Origin: Erodium maritimum | Taxonomy: Eukaryota; Streptophyta; Magnoliopsida; Geraniales; Geraniaceae | Length of the DNA: 64,000 nucleotides | Assembly: GCA_963921825.1 (NCBI GenBank) | Contig: OY997588.1 | Location: 58,164,803-58,228,802, forward strand | Direction: 5' to 3' | Shown: positions 41,225-53,175 of the stretch, one piece after another | Position numbering within the stretch: position 1 is the stretch's first letter | Layout: every line of letters starts with the position of its first letter | Position numbers and translations under genes: made by a program | The notes under the pieces: model-generated | What the model was told of the DNA's origin: nothing | What the model saw: the letters and a program-made list of their open reading frames with translations, nothing else | Databases searched by the model: none

Positions 41225-44200
41225 TCAAGGTAACTGTCTCTTAACCTTTTTTCTAATACAATGAAAAGGTTTGTTCAACCAATCATTATAAGAAAAAGGT
41301 TGAATTTTGTTAAAAAGACTCCATTCCACATTGAAGGTATAGCTTTGAATTTTTTGTAAAATGAGAGAAGTTGAGCTTACTGTATTGTTGAACACCAACT
41401 CATTCCTGGGATCCATATAAACTAGATGGAGACAAAAATTACAGTTCTCCACTGATCTGTAGATTCAGAGGGACCCAATTCAAGCCAATAATATAAGAAA
41501 TCCAGAAAGCTTCCATTCATAATTCCTAACAATCCCCACCAGTTGAGAATAGCCATCCAAATCAACCATGATCTATTGCAGTGCAAGAATAAGTGATTAA
41601 TCTCTTCAAAGTCATTGGAGCAAAAAGGACAAAGGGTATCCTGGAAAGATAAATTAAGGCCTCTAGCATCCAAAAAGAGTTTGGTTGGTATAGCATTATG
41701 GCATGCTAGCCAAGCAAAAGCAGATATTTTAGGTGGTAAATTTTGAGGCTAAAGGAATTTACACCAAGGATGCTCTTGGAAATTAGTGCCCTGTAGATGA
41801 TTATACATTTTCTTCACCTTGAAACCAGCTTCATGAATTTTCCAAGCTACCTTGTCTTCCCCAGCATCTTGTAGTTCAAATAGCACTAAGAGTGCTGATA
41901 ATTGTCTGAATAACCCCATTTCCCAGCCTCTAAGAGCTCTTCTAAAGTGTATATACCAAGCCCCATTGTTCCAGAACCAGGCCACCTTCTCTTGCTTATG
42001 TATACAAAGATGATATAGCCTCATAAATCTATTCTTGAGTGGCTCTTCTATCAACCAAATGTCTTCCCAGAATTTCACTCTAACACCATTGTGAACTATC
42101 CATTCCAAACCAACAAAGCCAACTGCAGTGCTGAAACCTTGATCCATCAATAAGGATTGTACATGACTTAAGAAATTTTGGTTGCCTGCAATTGCTATCT
42201 GTGATAAATTCCAATCCTCTGGTAGCCAGCCATATTTAGCACAGATGAATTTCTTCCATAATGAATTAGTTTCAATGGCAAATCTCCACCACCACTTTGC
42301 CAATAATGCAGTGTTCATAATATAAAGACTTTTGATACCAAGACCTCCTTGTTCTTTTGGTAGACAGATGAGTTCCCATTTCACTTTGTGCAACACTTTC
42401 TTTGTAACTGAACCATTCCATAAAAATCTTCTTTGCCACATCTCCATTTCTCTCAGAACTTTCTTAGGGGATTTATATAGTGACATATAATACAGTGGCA
42501 GTGAAGAGAGAGAGGATTTGATGAGTGTGACTCTTCCACCAAAATTGAGGGTTTTAGCTTGCCATAGATTGAGCTTCCTCTTAAATTTGTTGATAATTGG
42601 GATCCAGGTCTTGTATCTTCTTGGATTGCCTCCCAACTGGAAACCCAGATAGTCCAAGGGTAAATTCACTCCTTCACACCCTAAAATGTCTGTGATCTGG
42701 CTTTCAACAATTGTCTCAGCATTCAGTAGGACCACCTTGGATTTAAAGAAATTAATCTTCAGTCCAGAAGCTAATTGGAAGGCCAATAAAGAGGTTTTAA
42801 GATTCTGAACATGAGCTAGCTTTGCCTTTAAGAAAATAAGTGTGTCATCTGCAAACTGCAGATGTGAGATGATAGGTCCTCCCTCTCCACAAGTGATCCC
42901 TTGAAGATGACCAGTGGTGATGCCTTGTTCCACAATCAAGTGAAGTCCTTCTGCAGCTAGAGCAAAGAGCAAAGGTGATAAGGAACATCCTTGTCTCAGA
43001 CCCCTTGATACCTTGAAATCGGTTGTTGGAGAGCCATTCACCAGTACAGATACCCAGGCATTGAAGCAGGCCCTCATCCAACCTCTCCATTTAGTCCCAA
43101 ACCCCATTAGTGATAGTACTAGCTCTAGATAATCCCAGTCCAAGTGATCATATGCCTTTTCAAAATCCACTTTGAACAGAATGACTTCTTCTTTTGAAGC
43201 TTTTACAGAATGTAGCACCTCAGTAGCTATTAATATACCATCAAGTATCTGTCTACCAGCAATAAAACCAGTTTGCACATCACTAACCAGTTGGTCCATA
43301 ACTATTTTGAGTCTAGCTGCAAGTACCTTGGATATAATTTTATAGACAGCCCCTACCAGGCTTATAGGTCTATAATCTTCAAAGGAAACAGGATTTGAGG
43401 TCTTGGGGATTAATGTAAAGAAGGATGAGTTAATGCCTTTCTCCAAGGTAGCAGTGGTGTGGAAATGGTTACAGAAAGCAATGATCTCCAGTTGTAAAAA
43501 ACCCCAACATTTTTGAAAAAATTTGAGGGTGTACCCATCAGGTCCAGTTGATTTATCCCCATTACAGGCCATCACAGCAGAAAATATCTCATCTTCTGAG
43601 AAAGGTCTCTCCAAAAATGCAGCTTTGGCTTGAGAAATGGCAGAGAAAGGTAGTAGTGAAAGATCAATCACCATTGAGGAAGTTTTCTTGAATCTATTAG
43701 CAAAATGGTCTCTAGCTGCCTCCTTAATCTGTGAGGGAGAAGTAAGGGATATACCATCCTCAAAGATTTCCACAATCTTCTTCCTTGCAGTAGAATAATT
43801 AGCTAAAATGTGATAAAATTTTGAGCATCTCTCCCCCTCATTGACCCATTTAATTCTGGACTTTTGTCTCCACACCTTAGCAAGTGACTTCAATTTTTGA
43901 ATGAGTTGTGCACTACAAAGGGCTCTTTCAGACCTCTCAGACTATGTCAGACTTCTAGACTCCATAATTCCATCAAGGCTGTTAATTTGTTGCTGCAAGG
44001 AGGCAATATCAGCTTCTAATATTCCAAAGACTTCTACATTCCACTTCTTCAAGAATTCCTTTAACAATTTGAGCTTCAGCCAAATGACATAACCAGGATC
44101 ACCATTAATATCTAATGAGGTCCAAAAGGTTTTCACTGCAGAGAAAAATAGTGGATGATCCAGCCAAGCATTAAGAAATTTAAAAGGTCTTGGCCCCCAG

Positions 44201-44901
44201 TCTATAAATGGATCAGCTAATACAATAGGTTTGTGATCTGAAATTGCTCTAGGTAGGGCTGATTGTGAGTTATTTTGAAATTGAGCCATTACTTGAGGAG
44301 CAAGCAAAAACCTGTCCAGTCTAGAGGCCTTAGTTGCTGAATGAAACCAAGTGAATTTACCACCTCTCAAAGGAAGATCCACCAAAGCAGCTTCCAGGAT
44401 GAACTTATTAAAATCTCTGATAGATAATGTAGAATGAGAAGGAGTGGACTTTTCTGATTGATTGGTTATAGCATTGAAATCCCCAGCAACAATATAATAA
44501 TTCCCAAAGGAAAGGGCTTCCTCGGCTAATTCTTTCCAAAAAGATCTCCTCTGTCTAATAGAACAGGGAGCATAAACATTTGCTATGACCACATTAATCC
44601 CCCAATCTTGACAATAGCCAAACCACAAAATTGCATGCTGAATTGGTTTGATCATCTGCATATTGAAAACTTCTTTGTTCCATATTGTACAGATGCCTCC
44701 TGATAACCCTTGTGCATTTATGAAACTCAGATCCTAGCCAAAAGAAAGTCCAATAGATCTCAAGAAGAAAGGAGACATTGTCTGGATTTTTGTCTCTTGT
44801 AGCAATATAAATGAAGGTCTTTGTTGTACTATGATATCTCTTAACACTCTCCTCTTTTTTTGAGAGGATGATCCTCTCATGTTCCAAGAGAGGATTTTCA
44901 T
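41225..44901 (-). pseudogene. LINE ORF2: endonuclease, RT, zf-RVT; broken
   Basis: Starts at the ATG at 44901 (MKILSWNMRG). AP-endonuclease motifs: QET, GDFNAI, RLDRFL, SDHKPI. RT motifs: DKSTGPDG, IPKTSNPVSFEDYRPISL, GLRQGCSLSPLLF and the catalytic FADDTLIF. The C-terminal zinc region has CPFCSNDFEEINHLFLHC. One frame is kept from 44901 to about 41430 but has TAG codons at 44734-44736, 43942-43944 and 41749-41751. A frameshift near 41430 moves the last part (PRNELVFNNTV) to another frame. All three stops are one transition away from Trp or Gln, so the catalytic domains were lost recently. Confidence 0.9.
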
Positions 44902-44909
44902 AAATAGTA

Positions 44910-47509
44910 TCAATGAGAGGCACTGAACCTTGCTTGGGATTTTATGTCATCCAGGCAAGGGGTTTCTGAGAATTGTTCTTGTATAATTGCACCTGCAGGC
45001 TCTCCAATCTCCTCTCCAGAATCAGTATCAAAGTGTACCCTTTGGTTAATCTCTGCTTCTAAATTTTCAAACTGATCCACCACTAATTCATCAGCTACAA
45101 ATGCTTTCAACCCAATGGCTTTACAATAATCCCATGGACTTGAATGTTCTTCCTTACTGTTGCTTACCAATTGTGGCCTGTTCTTCTTGTCTGACAACTG
45201 CACCAATGTGACCTCTTTGCCTTTCTTTGATCGAGTATCATAAACATATGAAACTTGTGGTTTTTTTGATCTTCTTTTGCTTGAGTTTCCTCTGAGTGTA
45301 GGTTTAGTAATCTGCCCAGTTCTAATGGGACTAGTAGTACAAATAGAGTTGAGATTGTGACTTCCCTCCTTTTCAAGTACCAATGTGTTTATTGTATCTT
45401 CTTGTGGCCCCTCTAAGATATTACTACTTTGAACCCTTAACTTCTCATTAATGCCTTCTGCAAACTCTTGCCCCAATGTTGGCTCCACAGCTGTATATGT
45501 CAATTCTTCATTTTGGTCAATAACCACTGGATTAAACTCAAAGGGTAATGTTGGCACTGTTCCTTCATCTTCCACCAGCACTAATATCTGCTCTAATAGA
45601 GGATCTTCTGTAACATGGAGAATGTCTGTTGGAATTAATGAAGCCAAGGTATCTTTGACTACAGCAAACTCCAGATCAAGTAATAAACCAGGCTCCACTT
45701 GGTTGCCAACCACTTGTTCCTCAAATGTCTTTAATTCTACACCAACCTTGTTCACACAAAAATCAGTTTCTAAGATTCTTCCCTCTTCATTCATTTTAAT
45801 GTCAGCACCAAACTTGATCTCCTCTGAGACAATTTCCAATCCCAAGGGCACCACCTTGTCACTCAAGCTTTTCTCAGGTTGTTCCAAATCTTCTTCCTTC
45901 CTAATAATTTCCAGCTGTTGTGGGGTAATTGTAAGAGAATGGCTTTTATATGTAGAAGGAGTTGTGAAGTTAGTAGGCATAGATCTCCCAGTGGATGAAT
46001 CATCAGAGAGGTAAACCGGGGGATCCCATTGAGGAAATCCATTCTTATTCGCACTAGTGATCAAGGCATTGAAAGTGTTATTGCCAAGTTTGAAGCTAGT
46101 TGATCTGCTGAAATCTGATAGTTGTGTTGTGTGAATCAGGACATAGGCTTCTTCCAAATTCATACCCTTAGTGGACTGTGGATGTATATAAACAAATTCT
46201 CCCACTCCAAAAATTGCTGCAGCCATTGTTTCTGAGCACCAACCCTTAAATGGGACACCTTTGATGCTTATCCAATGAAACCTCCCATTTTTTGAGCAAT
46301 GCCTCTGACAGTTTGGGAGTAAAACAAACCAGTTATCCAGCCATCTCACATTTTCCTCAATCATCAGTCTTTCATATTCTTCATCTGGGAAAGTCAGCAG
46401 CACACATCTTCCTCCCAGCTCTCTAGTTTGGGAGTAAAACAAACCAGTTATCCAGCCATCTCACATTTTCCTCAATCATCAGTCTTTCATATTCTTCATC
46501 TGGGAAAGTTAGCAGCACACATCTTCCTCCCAGCTCTCTAACCTTTAAAAGCCATCTCCCTCAATATTGCCCCAGCACTAAGATTCCTCACTGAAATTGC
46601 CACCTGTGATCTCCTTAATTTCTGCTCATTCAAAGCTATCACTGAGCCAACCTTTGCAAACTTGTTCTGAGCCTGTAATATCTGTCCTTCCAACCTTTCT
46701 AAAGTATCTTCTCTTAGTGGCCTCATAGGTTTTTCTCTCCACACTTGTTGAGGTTGTATGTAGCTTGAAGTATCTTATTTCTAGGCTTTGGCAATAAGGA
46801 TTTTATATCCACATAGAAGCCACCCATTGAAGTTGTATATTGCTGCATTGAGTCCCTCCAGATTTTTAAATCTAATAAAAGCAAACCACCTGCCTCTCAA
46901 ATTTGGTTTAGTTGGCACTTGTGTTGAAAGTATTTCTCCAGCTGCTTTGAATTGATCTTGGAGCCAAAGAGCTGCAGAATTGGGGGGAATATTGCTTACA
47001 AAAGCCCAATATTCATCCTCTCCAGACTTAACCTCTTCCCAACCTCTGTTTCCTTGTGTTCTGAGTTGTGGTCTTAGTCTTCTTCTCCAACTTCTCTGAA
47101 AATTAATGCCCTCAAGCACGGACCTTCTGTGTTTGTTCTTGTTAATTTCAAAACCCGGAGGTGGCCCAATCGATGATGAGGCAGCAAAGATTGGTTTGGG
47201 TACCCCCTCAAAGGCTCTAGCATCTTTTGTTCTTGACAAGTTTTGTTTGAGATGTCCTTCAAACTCAGGGGTCAGGTCATTCTCAGAATCAATAGGTTTG
47301 AAATTCTTATCATACAACATCTTTTGTCTCCCAATCCATTTTGTTTTGCCCCCAGGAGAATATTGCTGAGTATTGCTAGCAGATGGAAACGAGGCTGTAC
47401 CTTGATCTGTGATAGTGTTCCCTTCAATTGTTGGTGTTGAGTTATAGATAGTCTCCTTGCCCTTTCTTCTCTTGTCTATATCGAAATCCTTCCTTTGATG
47501 TTCAGCCAT
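44910..47509 (-). pseudogene. LINE ORF1 (RRM and DUF4283-like), broken
   Basis: Starts near the ATG at 47509 (MAEHQRKDFDIDKRRKGKE). It has SPGGKTKWIGRQKMLYDKNF, an RRM around WAFVSNIPP...RGRWFAFIRF, then a DUF4283-like block WISIKGVPFKGWCSE and VGEFVYIHPQSTKGMNLEEA, and a C-terminal basic region with YDTRSKKGK and WDYCKAIGLKA. The frame changes near 46780 and 46540. A 115-bp tandem duplication (46311-46540) accounts for one break. ORF1 proteins bind the LINE RNA. Confidence 0.85.
46311..46540. repeat. 115-bp tandem duplication in LINE ORF1
   Basis: The unit starting GTTTGGGAGTAAAACAAACC and ending CCCAGCTCTCTA occurs at 46311-46425 and 46426-46540 with one difference seen (AAAGTC/AAAGTT). 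115 is not a multiple of three, so ORF1 is frameshifted. Confidence 0.92.
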
Positions 47510-47769
47510 ATCCCCACTAAGCTCCAATACTGTGAGTCTAGATCCCTCCAATGCAGGTATCTTCTCGATCAGCACTTTAAAAATAATAGTAGTTTCCAAG
47601 ACCCTCTATTGATCAGTAGCGGTAGAGAAGCTCCCTGATCAAGGGCTAATTCCTCGTACCAAAGCTGTAAATTGTTGATGAAGTGTGATGAAGAACTGAT
47701 GAGCAGGATGAAGAACAGCAACAGGAAAATGATGATCTTCAACAAGACATTGTGCTTACACTGTAGCAA

Positions 47770-48079
47770 ATACAGAGTGTTTCTAAGTTATCACCAACAA
47801 TACTAGTTTAAGATCGCACTCTTCAGTAATAGAATACATGGCTTTCACCAAGGAGTACTCTAAAGGTCATGTTATTGATTACAGAACCGATAGGTTTAGA
47901 ATATCTTGTTTGTGCAAGTTATTTGTGTACGATGAAAAGACATAGTCTCTTCTTTCATTTCATTTGAAAGATATGTGGCCGTTAAATAAAGAGTAAAGGG
48001 CACAAAATTGATTGGGTATTTAATCTTGAATACACTAGTTTATTTCGTATTGTTTTGTACACTTTACATACACCGAACA
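47770..48079. other. Spacer between head-to-head LINEs
   Basis: No gene seen. It includes the uncertain 5' limit of the minus-strand LINE and AT-rich sequence. Confidence 0.5.
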
Positions 48080-48235
48080 TTTTTTTTGTAAGGCTAATAG
48101 TAGATTAATATCAATAGACCTTAATATAAGGCCTACAAAAAGAGGAAAAACCTCTCGATCAACCAAGATTACACCACAAATACTCACCAGTTGTACTAAA
48201 CTGACTTAACACTCATTCAACTCAAAGTGCTACAG
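48080..48235 (-). mobile_element. Possible LINE 3' end fragment
   Basis: A T run at 48080-48087 preceded (on the minus strand) by TATTAATCTACTATTAGCC and a GAGGTTTTTCCTC hairpin, which is typical of LINE 3' ends. The right limit and TSD were not found. Confidence 0.35.
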
Positions 48236-48479
48236 TACTAGCTTGATCTATCTATAGTTCATTTGAAGGCTCTACAGTCATGTTCTTGCTGTTCTTCAGT
48301 GTTTTGAAGTTTGTCCTCAACAACCCCTCCTCCAGGCCCGGTGTTGTGTCCAGGATGGCCTAGCTCAAGCCATCAAACCACCGTGGTCATGTTCTCTTCT
48401 TCTACATTCTTTCATCCTTTGGTTTCCTCGCTGGCTGTGCCTTCTACTTGCTCTCTGCTCTTGTTCTGGGTTCAGCCTA

Positions 48480-51141
48480 ATGGAAGGAGATTTTCTTGCT
48501 ATTGGGGCCGGAATCACTGCTCAGGAACATTGTGGAGCTTATCCTGAAAACTCCTATGCCTTGGCCCTGCCACAGAGAAAAGGCTTTAAGAAAAAAGGAA
48601 GGAAGAAAAGGCTGCATTTTATCTCTTCCTCTGATCGGACCCAACAATACTCCCCGGGAGGCAAAACAAAATGGCTTGATGGTCAAAAAATGTTTTATGA
48701 CAAACATTTTCAATCTCTTGATTCTGGCACTGATCACACACCTATCTTTGAAGAGAGACCTAATTATATGAGAGGAAGGATCAGCTCCTTGGTGGTCTCT
48801 ATACCTCAAAAGAATCATCATCCCACTGCAACTGAAGACTCCTCCTCCCTAGGCTTTCTACCTCTTGGATTTGAATCTAGTAAGATGCGCATTGATAGGA
48901 GAAAAAGGAAGTTTGGGGTCTTGAAGTCTGGCCATTCTTCCTCTTCCACTGCAAGATCCTTTGCTGTATTTATTTGCAATATTCCTCCTAAGGTCAGCTC
49001 TCTTTGGCTTGAAAATATCTTTGGCAAATTCTCTGGCTTTAAAAAAGCTTTGGTAGCTTTGAAACCAAATGCAAAAGGAAATTGGTACGGTTTCATTTAT
49101 TTTCTATCAGAAGAAGATAGACAAAAGGCAATTCAAAACTACAATGGTAGGTTGGTGGAAGGCTTTAAGCTCTTTGTTACAAAATCTTGGGACAAAAAAC
49201 CTTCCTTCCCTCCTTTGGCCTTCAGTCCTTCACTCTCCTATGAGGACTTCCTCCATAAAGGCTTTATTGTCTCCAAAAATGAAGGATTTCTAAAAAAAAT
49301 GCTCATCTGGCTATCTCTCATATCAATCTTAATGTGGAGGAAATTATGAAGGAGCTTGCAGTTCATGAGGCTCATGTCCAGTTGAAATCTTTGGGGAATA
49401 GAGTGGTTCTTGTTCACAGCACTGATTCAATTTTCGATAATCAATTGAGGAAAGATGGAGGCTTGCGGTTTCAGGATTGGCTAACTTTTCTACCAGGCTT
49501 TGAACATCTTCTTTTCAAAGGTGGTGGTTTCAGATGGTTGGCCATAAAGGGTGTTCCATTTCATGGTTGGTGTGATGAATCATTTCAAGCCTCAATTGCT
49601 GGCATTGGATCTTTGGTCTACACTCATCCTCTTTCTTCAAAAGGAATCCATATAGACATTGCATATGTTTTGGTTCATTCCTATAACTTGGAGGCTATCT
49701 CAGATCATGTCTCAATCACTTTAGGAAGAAAAGACTTCAAGGTTTGGGTCTAGTCCTTGGATGCAACCTCAGTTCCTTCCTTTCCGTTATTTCCTTCTGA
49801 CAGTAATACTTCTTCACCAACTTCTAATTATTCTGACCCTACTGAGGAGTCTGAAAATCCCACACACACTTCTGAGGCCTTAGTTGGGATCGTTGGTTCT
49901 GGGATTGCCCCATCAGAACTTGTTGGCACCCTACTCTCTGAAGAAGCTGAGAAAGTTCACTCTCCATTATTAGGTGAAGTTAAGAGGAGCCCTTTCATTT
50001 ATGAAGATCCAAATTTATTGTCAAAGAATGTTTTCCTGGATTTATTGCTACTCAGAAAATCCCATCTACCTTGGTCATTAATGGCTCCCAAGCCTCAGAT
50101 TCTTTATTTGGCAACAACAACTTGAGTTCTCTAGTGATTCCTGACTCTTTGGATGCATTGACAGAGGTGGTTCCTAATACCTTGGATGCAATGACAGTCT
50201 CAGCTACTGCATTGCAAATCTTTGATCCTAACCTAATTGCTACAGTCCCAGTTACATTGGGAAATTCTTCTAAAATTCAAATTTCAGATCAATCAATCCC
50301 ATTGGCGCCAAGGCTTCACTCTCACCTTCCTGTTGATGACAGCTTACTCTTAGCCCCCAAAGAGGCTATCCCAGTCCTAGCAAGTGCAAGACCTCTGGAT
50401 AAACCCTTTACCCCCCTCTCAGTTGATTTAAATATTAATTTTCCAAGCCTTCAAAGGACAGTTTCTGAAATTCATTTAATGAAGGGGAAGGCTCAAGATG
50501 GTCCCTTACTATCAGCTGATTGCTCCAAGATTCTTGAATTAAATGTGCCTGAGATGGCAAGGGATGTTGGTTCTTCTCCTGTGGCATTGTGCAGTGCCCT
50601 AGGCCTGGATGACATGTGTAGCAAAAATCTCATTGCCTCCTCCTCTTCTCTGCAACTAGAAGATGAGAAATATGATCCTTCTCTTCTTCAAACTCAAGTG
50701 AATGAGGTATCTGATCTTCTAGGATTCACTTCTGATAAAGCCACTTCAAATCAAGCCTTCAAGTCAAAGAAAAAAAAGAAAACTTCAAAGGCTCTCAGAT
50801 CCAAAACTCCACATGCCTATACCACAAGATCTAAGTTAAAAGAAGCAGAATCTGAGTTGGCTTCTGGAAAAGTCACCATTCCTCCTGTGAATTTAAACTC
50901 CTCCTCTTCTCTCCAAAATCTTTCTCTTGCCACAAAAGCCTGGGATTTTGGGAAAGCTGTTGGACTGAAAGCCAAGGTGGATGATCACATTATCATTGAA
51001 CAATTACAGGCTCTAGATAATTTTAAAAATCAGGCAGTGGACCTAGATGGAGGATCAGAAGATGAATTCCTAGACTTAGATAAAAACTCTGATCCTGATA
51101 TTCATGTGGAGCTCCAAGCCATCATGGCTCCTTCTCTCTAA
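48480..51141 (+). pseudogene. LINE ORF1 (RRM and DUF4283-like), frameshifted
   Basis: Begins MEGDFLAIGAG. It has SPGGKTKWLDGQKMFYDKHF as in the minus-strand LINE, an RRM (FAVFICNIPPKVSSLWLENI, GNWYGFIYFL), a DUF4283-like block (WLAIKGVPFHGWCDES, GSLVYTHPLSSKGIHIDIA), and a C-terminal part with KKKKKTSKAL, YTTRSKLK and WDFGKAVGLKAKV. Breaks: a frameshift at an A8 tract (about 49292-49299), a TAG at 49751-49753, and a frameshift between about 50010 and 50080. ORF2 follows 8 nt after its stop. The true start may differ, as the N-terminus is poorly conserved. Confidence 0.85.
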
Positions 51142-51149
51142 TCTAGGTT

Positions 51150-51472
51150 ATGAAGTTCCTCTCTTGGAATGTGAGGGGAATCTCTTCTCATCAAAGGAAG
51201 AGATGCTTTAGTATACTAGTCTCAAGACAAGCTCCATCCTTCATTTTGCTTCAAGAATCCAAACTGAATTTGCTCCCCGCAAATTTTCCAAGGTTATGTG
51301 GTCTTTCCGAAGGTTGGGATCTTGATCAAATTGATGCTGAAGACACTGATGGGGGAATCATCACTATATGGAAAACCTCAGAATTCACCTTCAATTACTC
51401 AGTCAAAATTCCAGGGGCATTACTTTGGTATGGATCAGTAGCAGATAAAAACAACCCCTGTTGTCTTATTAA
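51150..51472 (+). CDS. LINE ORF2 part 1: endonuclease N-terminus
   Basis: Starts MKFLSWNVRG with the LLQESK motif, the first two signatures of the AP-type endonuclease that nicks target DNA. The frame stops making sense exactly at 51472, where the copia LTR begins. Joined to 59944 across a single ATTAA, the frame continues in phase. ORF2 begins 8 nt after ORF1 ends. Confidence 0.85.
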
Positions 51473-53161
51473 TGTTAGTCTTAGTGCCCGTAGTTCAATC
51501 CTAAATGTCCAAATGTACATATCATCGTTAGCAATAAAATTAAAGCGGCTTTATATTACTTATGTGTTGGAGTAATATATCGACGTGTGCTCTGATCTAT
51601 GCCCACCATGCGAATAGAACCATAGATCGAGATAGATCACACTCGATGGGTCCCTAGTCAACAAAGCTTCACTAGAAGCGACTAGTATGAAAGATGGCTC
51701 TTTATGGCTTACGTTCTGTTAGTCATTGGAATGGGATTCCGGAGTCTGATCATAGATATCATGTGGGACATGATATTGGACGACCCGCCCTGAATATGTG
51801 CCATAGATTAAGTCATGAACATATTCAGTGTTGTAGCTTGTCATGTATCCTTAGACCAAGGAGTCTTTGTGATCGCTATGTAGTCAACAACCTAGTTTGA
51901 CCTGAGCCTAACGTTGTCCGTAACAGGGCTTCCATAACGGCCAGGATTGGCTTGGGGACGGGCTACATGAGTGACACGAAAGACGGCTAAGGGATTTATC
52001 CCTCATACTAAGGTATGGGAAAGATATCGGTTCTCGGCCGCTTGATCGAGAGTGACTGGAAGAATAGCATGGCCATGCACATGATACTGGGTATCATATC
52101 TTCAGTCATCTCACATATCAAGGAACGGTGATTGAGAATAATAAGGATGACGGCTCTATGCCTTATCTCAATCAGGATATCGGAGATAAAAGGATAATGA
52201 CAGGGACGACGGAAAGGTTAGAATCGATAGGGTCGATTCGTTATGTAGTGTCAGGCAATACTAAAGTCTCGTTAGTTGCCACTTAAATAGGATCAAGTAA
52301 AATGGGATTTTACATTGATCTATTGACATGCATAAACCTAAGGGTCACACCGGAGGATGAAACTCATTGACACATTTATGGAGAATGGCCAAAAGGGAGT
52401 TGTCTCGGGACATGACCAAAACTGGGTTTTGGGTCATGTGCCCGTAAGTGAATAGGACTTTACGGATCGAGACAAGGCTTGGAGTCTTGGGATTGATCGC
52501 GTCGGATAATGTTGGACATTTCCGGTATGGAAGGCTTGGAGGCGATGAGCGAATCACGGGACCTCGTTGGAAATGGCCACGGGCCATGTTCCAAGAGGCC
52601 CATGAAAGGCCCATGCAACCAAGGCCCATGGAACTAATTAATCAAGTCTTGATTAATTAGTACTAAGCAAGCAAGACAAGGATTAAGGTGTTGGTGATTC
52701 ACCACCTAACCCAATCTTGTCTTGCCATACTTTGTCCTATTTACACCTTACTTGACACCATACTTGTCCCATGCCTTTAGTTGGACAAGTATGGGTTTTG
52801 TTATGTTTAAGTCATCTTTTTTCAACATAACAAACACAAGACAAGAATAGGAAACACATTTTCTCTCCCTCTTCCATGGCCATTTCGGGTTTGGCTAGTT
52901 TCCACCTCCATGTTTGTGTTCTTGAGTCCTCAAAGAGAAGAACTACGTGGCTTTGATTCCCATGTGGATACGTAGGCGTCTTGGAGACTCAAGCCAATCA
53001 TTCGTTAACCGGTGTTCTTGTTTTGGTAAGAACTAGTGCTGAAATTTTTCTCTTGTTAATCCATTCTTTGTTAGTTGTTTCATGGTTCTAATTGTCTCTT
53101 GGTTTTCATTGATTTTCCGCTGCGAGTTGGTTCATCTCCAACCCTACCTAGAGACCCAACA
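51473..53161 (+). repeat. Copia 5' LTR (1689 bp)
   Basis: TGTTAGTCTTAGTG...GAGACCCAACA. Same length as the 3' LTR and no mismatch seen between them. Small open frames inside occur identically in both LTRs and are not genes. Confidence 0.95.
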
Positions 53162-53162
53162 G

Positions 53163-53175
53163 TGGTATCAGAGCC
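53163..53175 (+). other. Primer-binding site of copia element
   Basis: TGGTATCAGAGCC one base inside the 5' LTR, the classical complement of the initiator tRNA-Met 3' end. Confidence 0.93.

Larger units (their letters stand above)
40428..47770 (-). mobile_element. Near-full-length L1-type LINE, minus strand
   Basis: The minus-strand 3' end is poly(A) (T run 40428-40438). Going 5': a T-rich 3' UTR, ORF2 (about 41225-44901), ORF1 (about 44910-47509) and a 5' UTR to roughly 47770. ORF1 and ORF2 are about 9 nt apart. No TSD matching the left flank (ACAGCCAAAC) was found, so the 5' limit is approximate. It is the same broad family as the head-to-head LINE starting near 48240. Confidence 0.88.

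Noticed and set aside
45451..46014. 187-codon plus-strand frame
   Set aside because: It is antisense to LINE ORF1, Ser-rich, with no recognisable domain.
40428..48080. TSD for the minus-strand LINE
   Set aside because: No copy of the left flank (ACAGCCAAAC) was found near the expected 5' end, so the 5' limit is left approximate.
51694..51900. 68-codon frame repeated at 58471-58677
   Set aside because: It is the same stretch of the two identical copia LTRs and not a gene.
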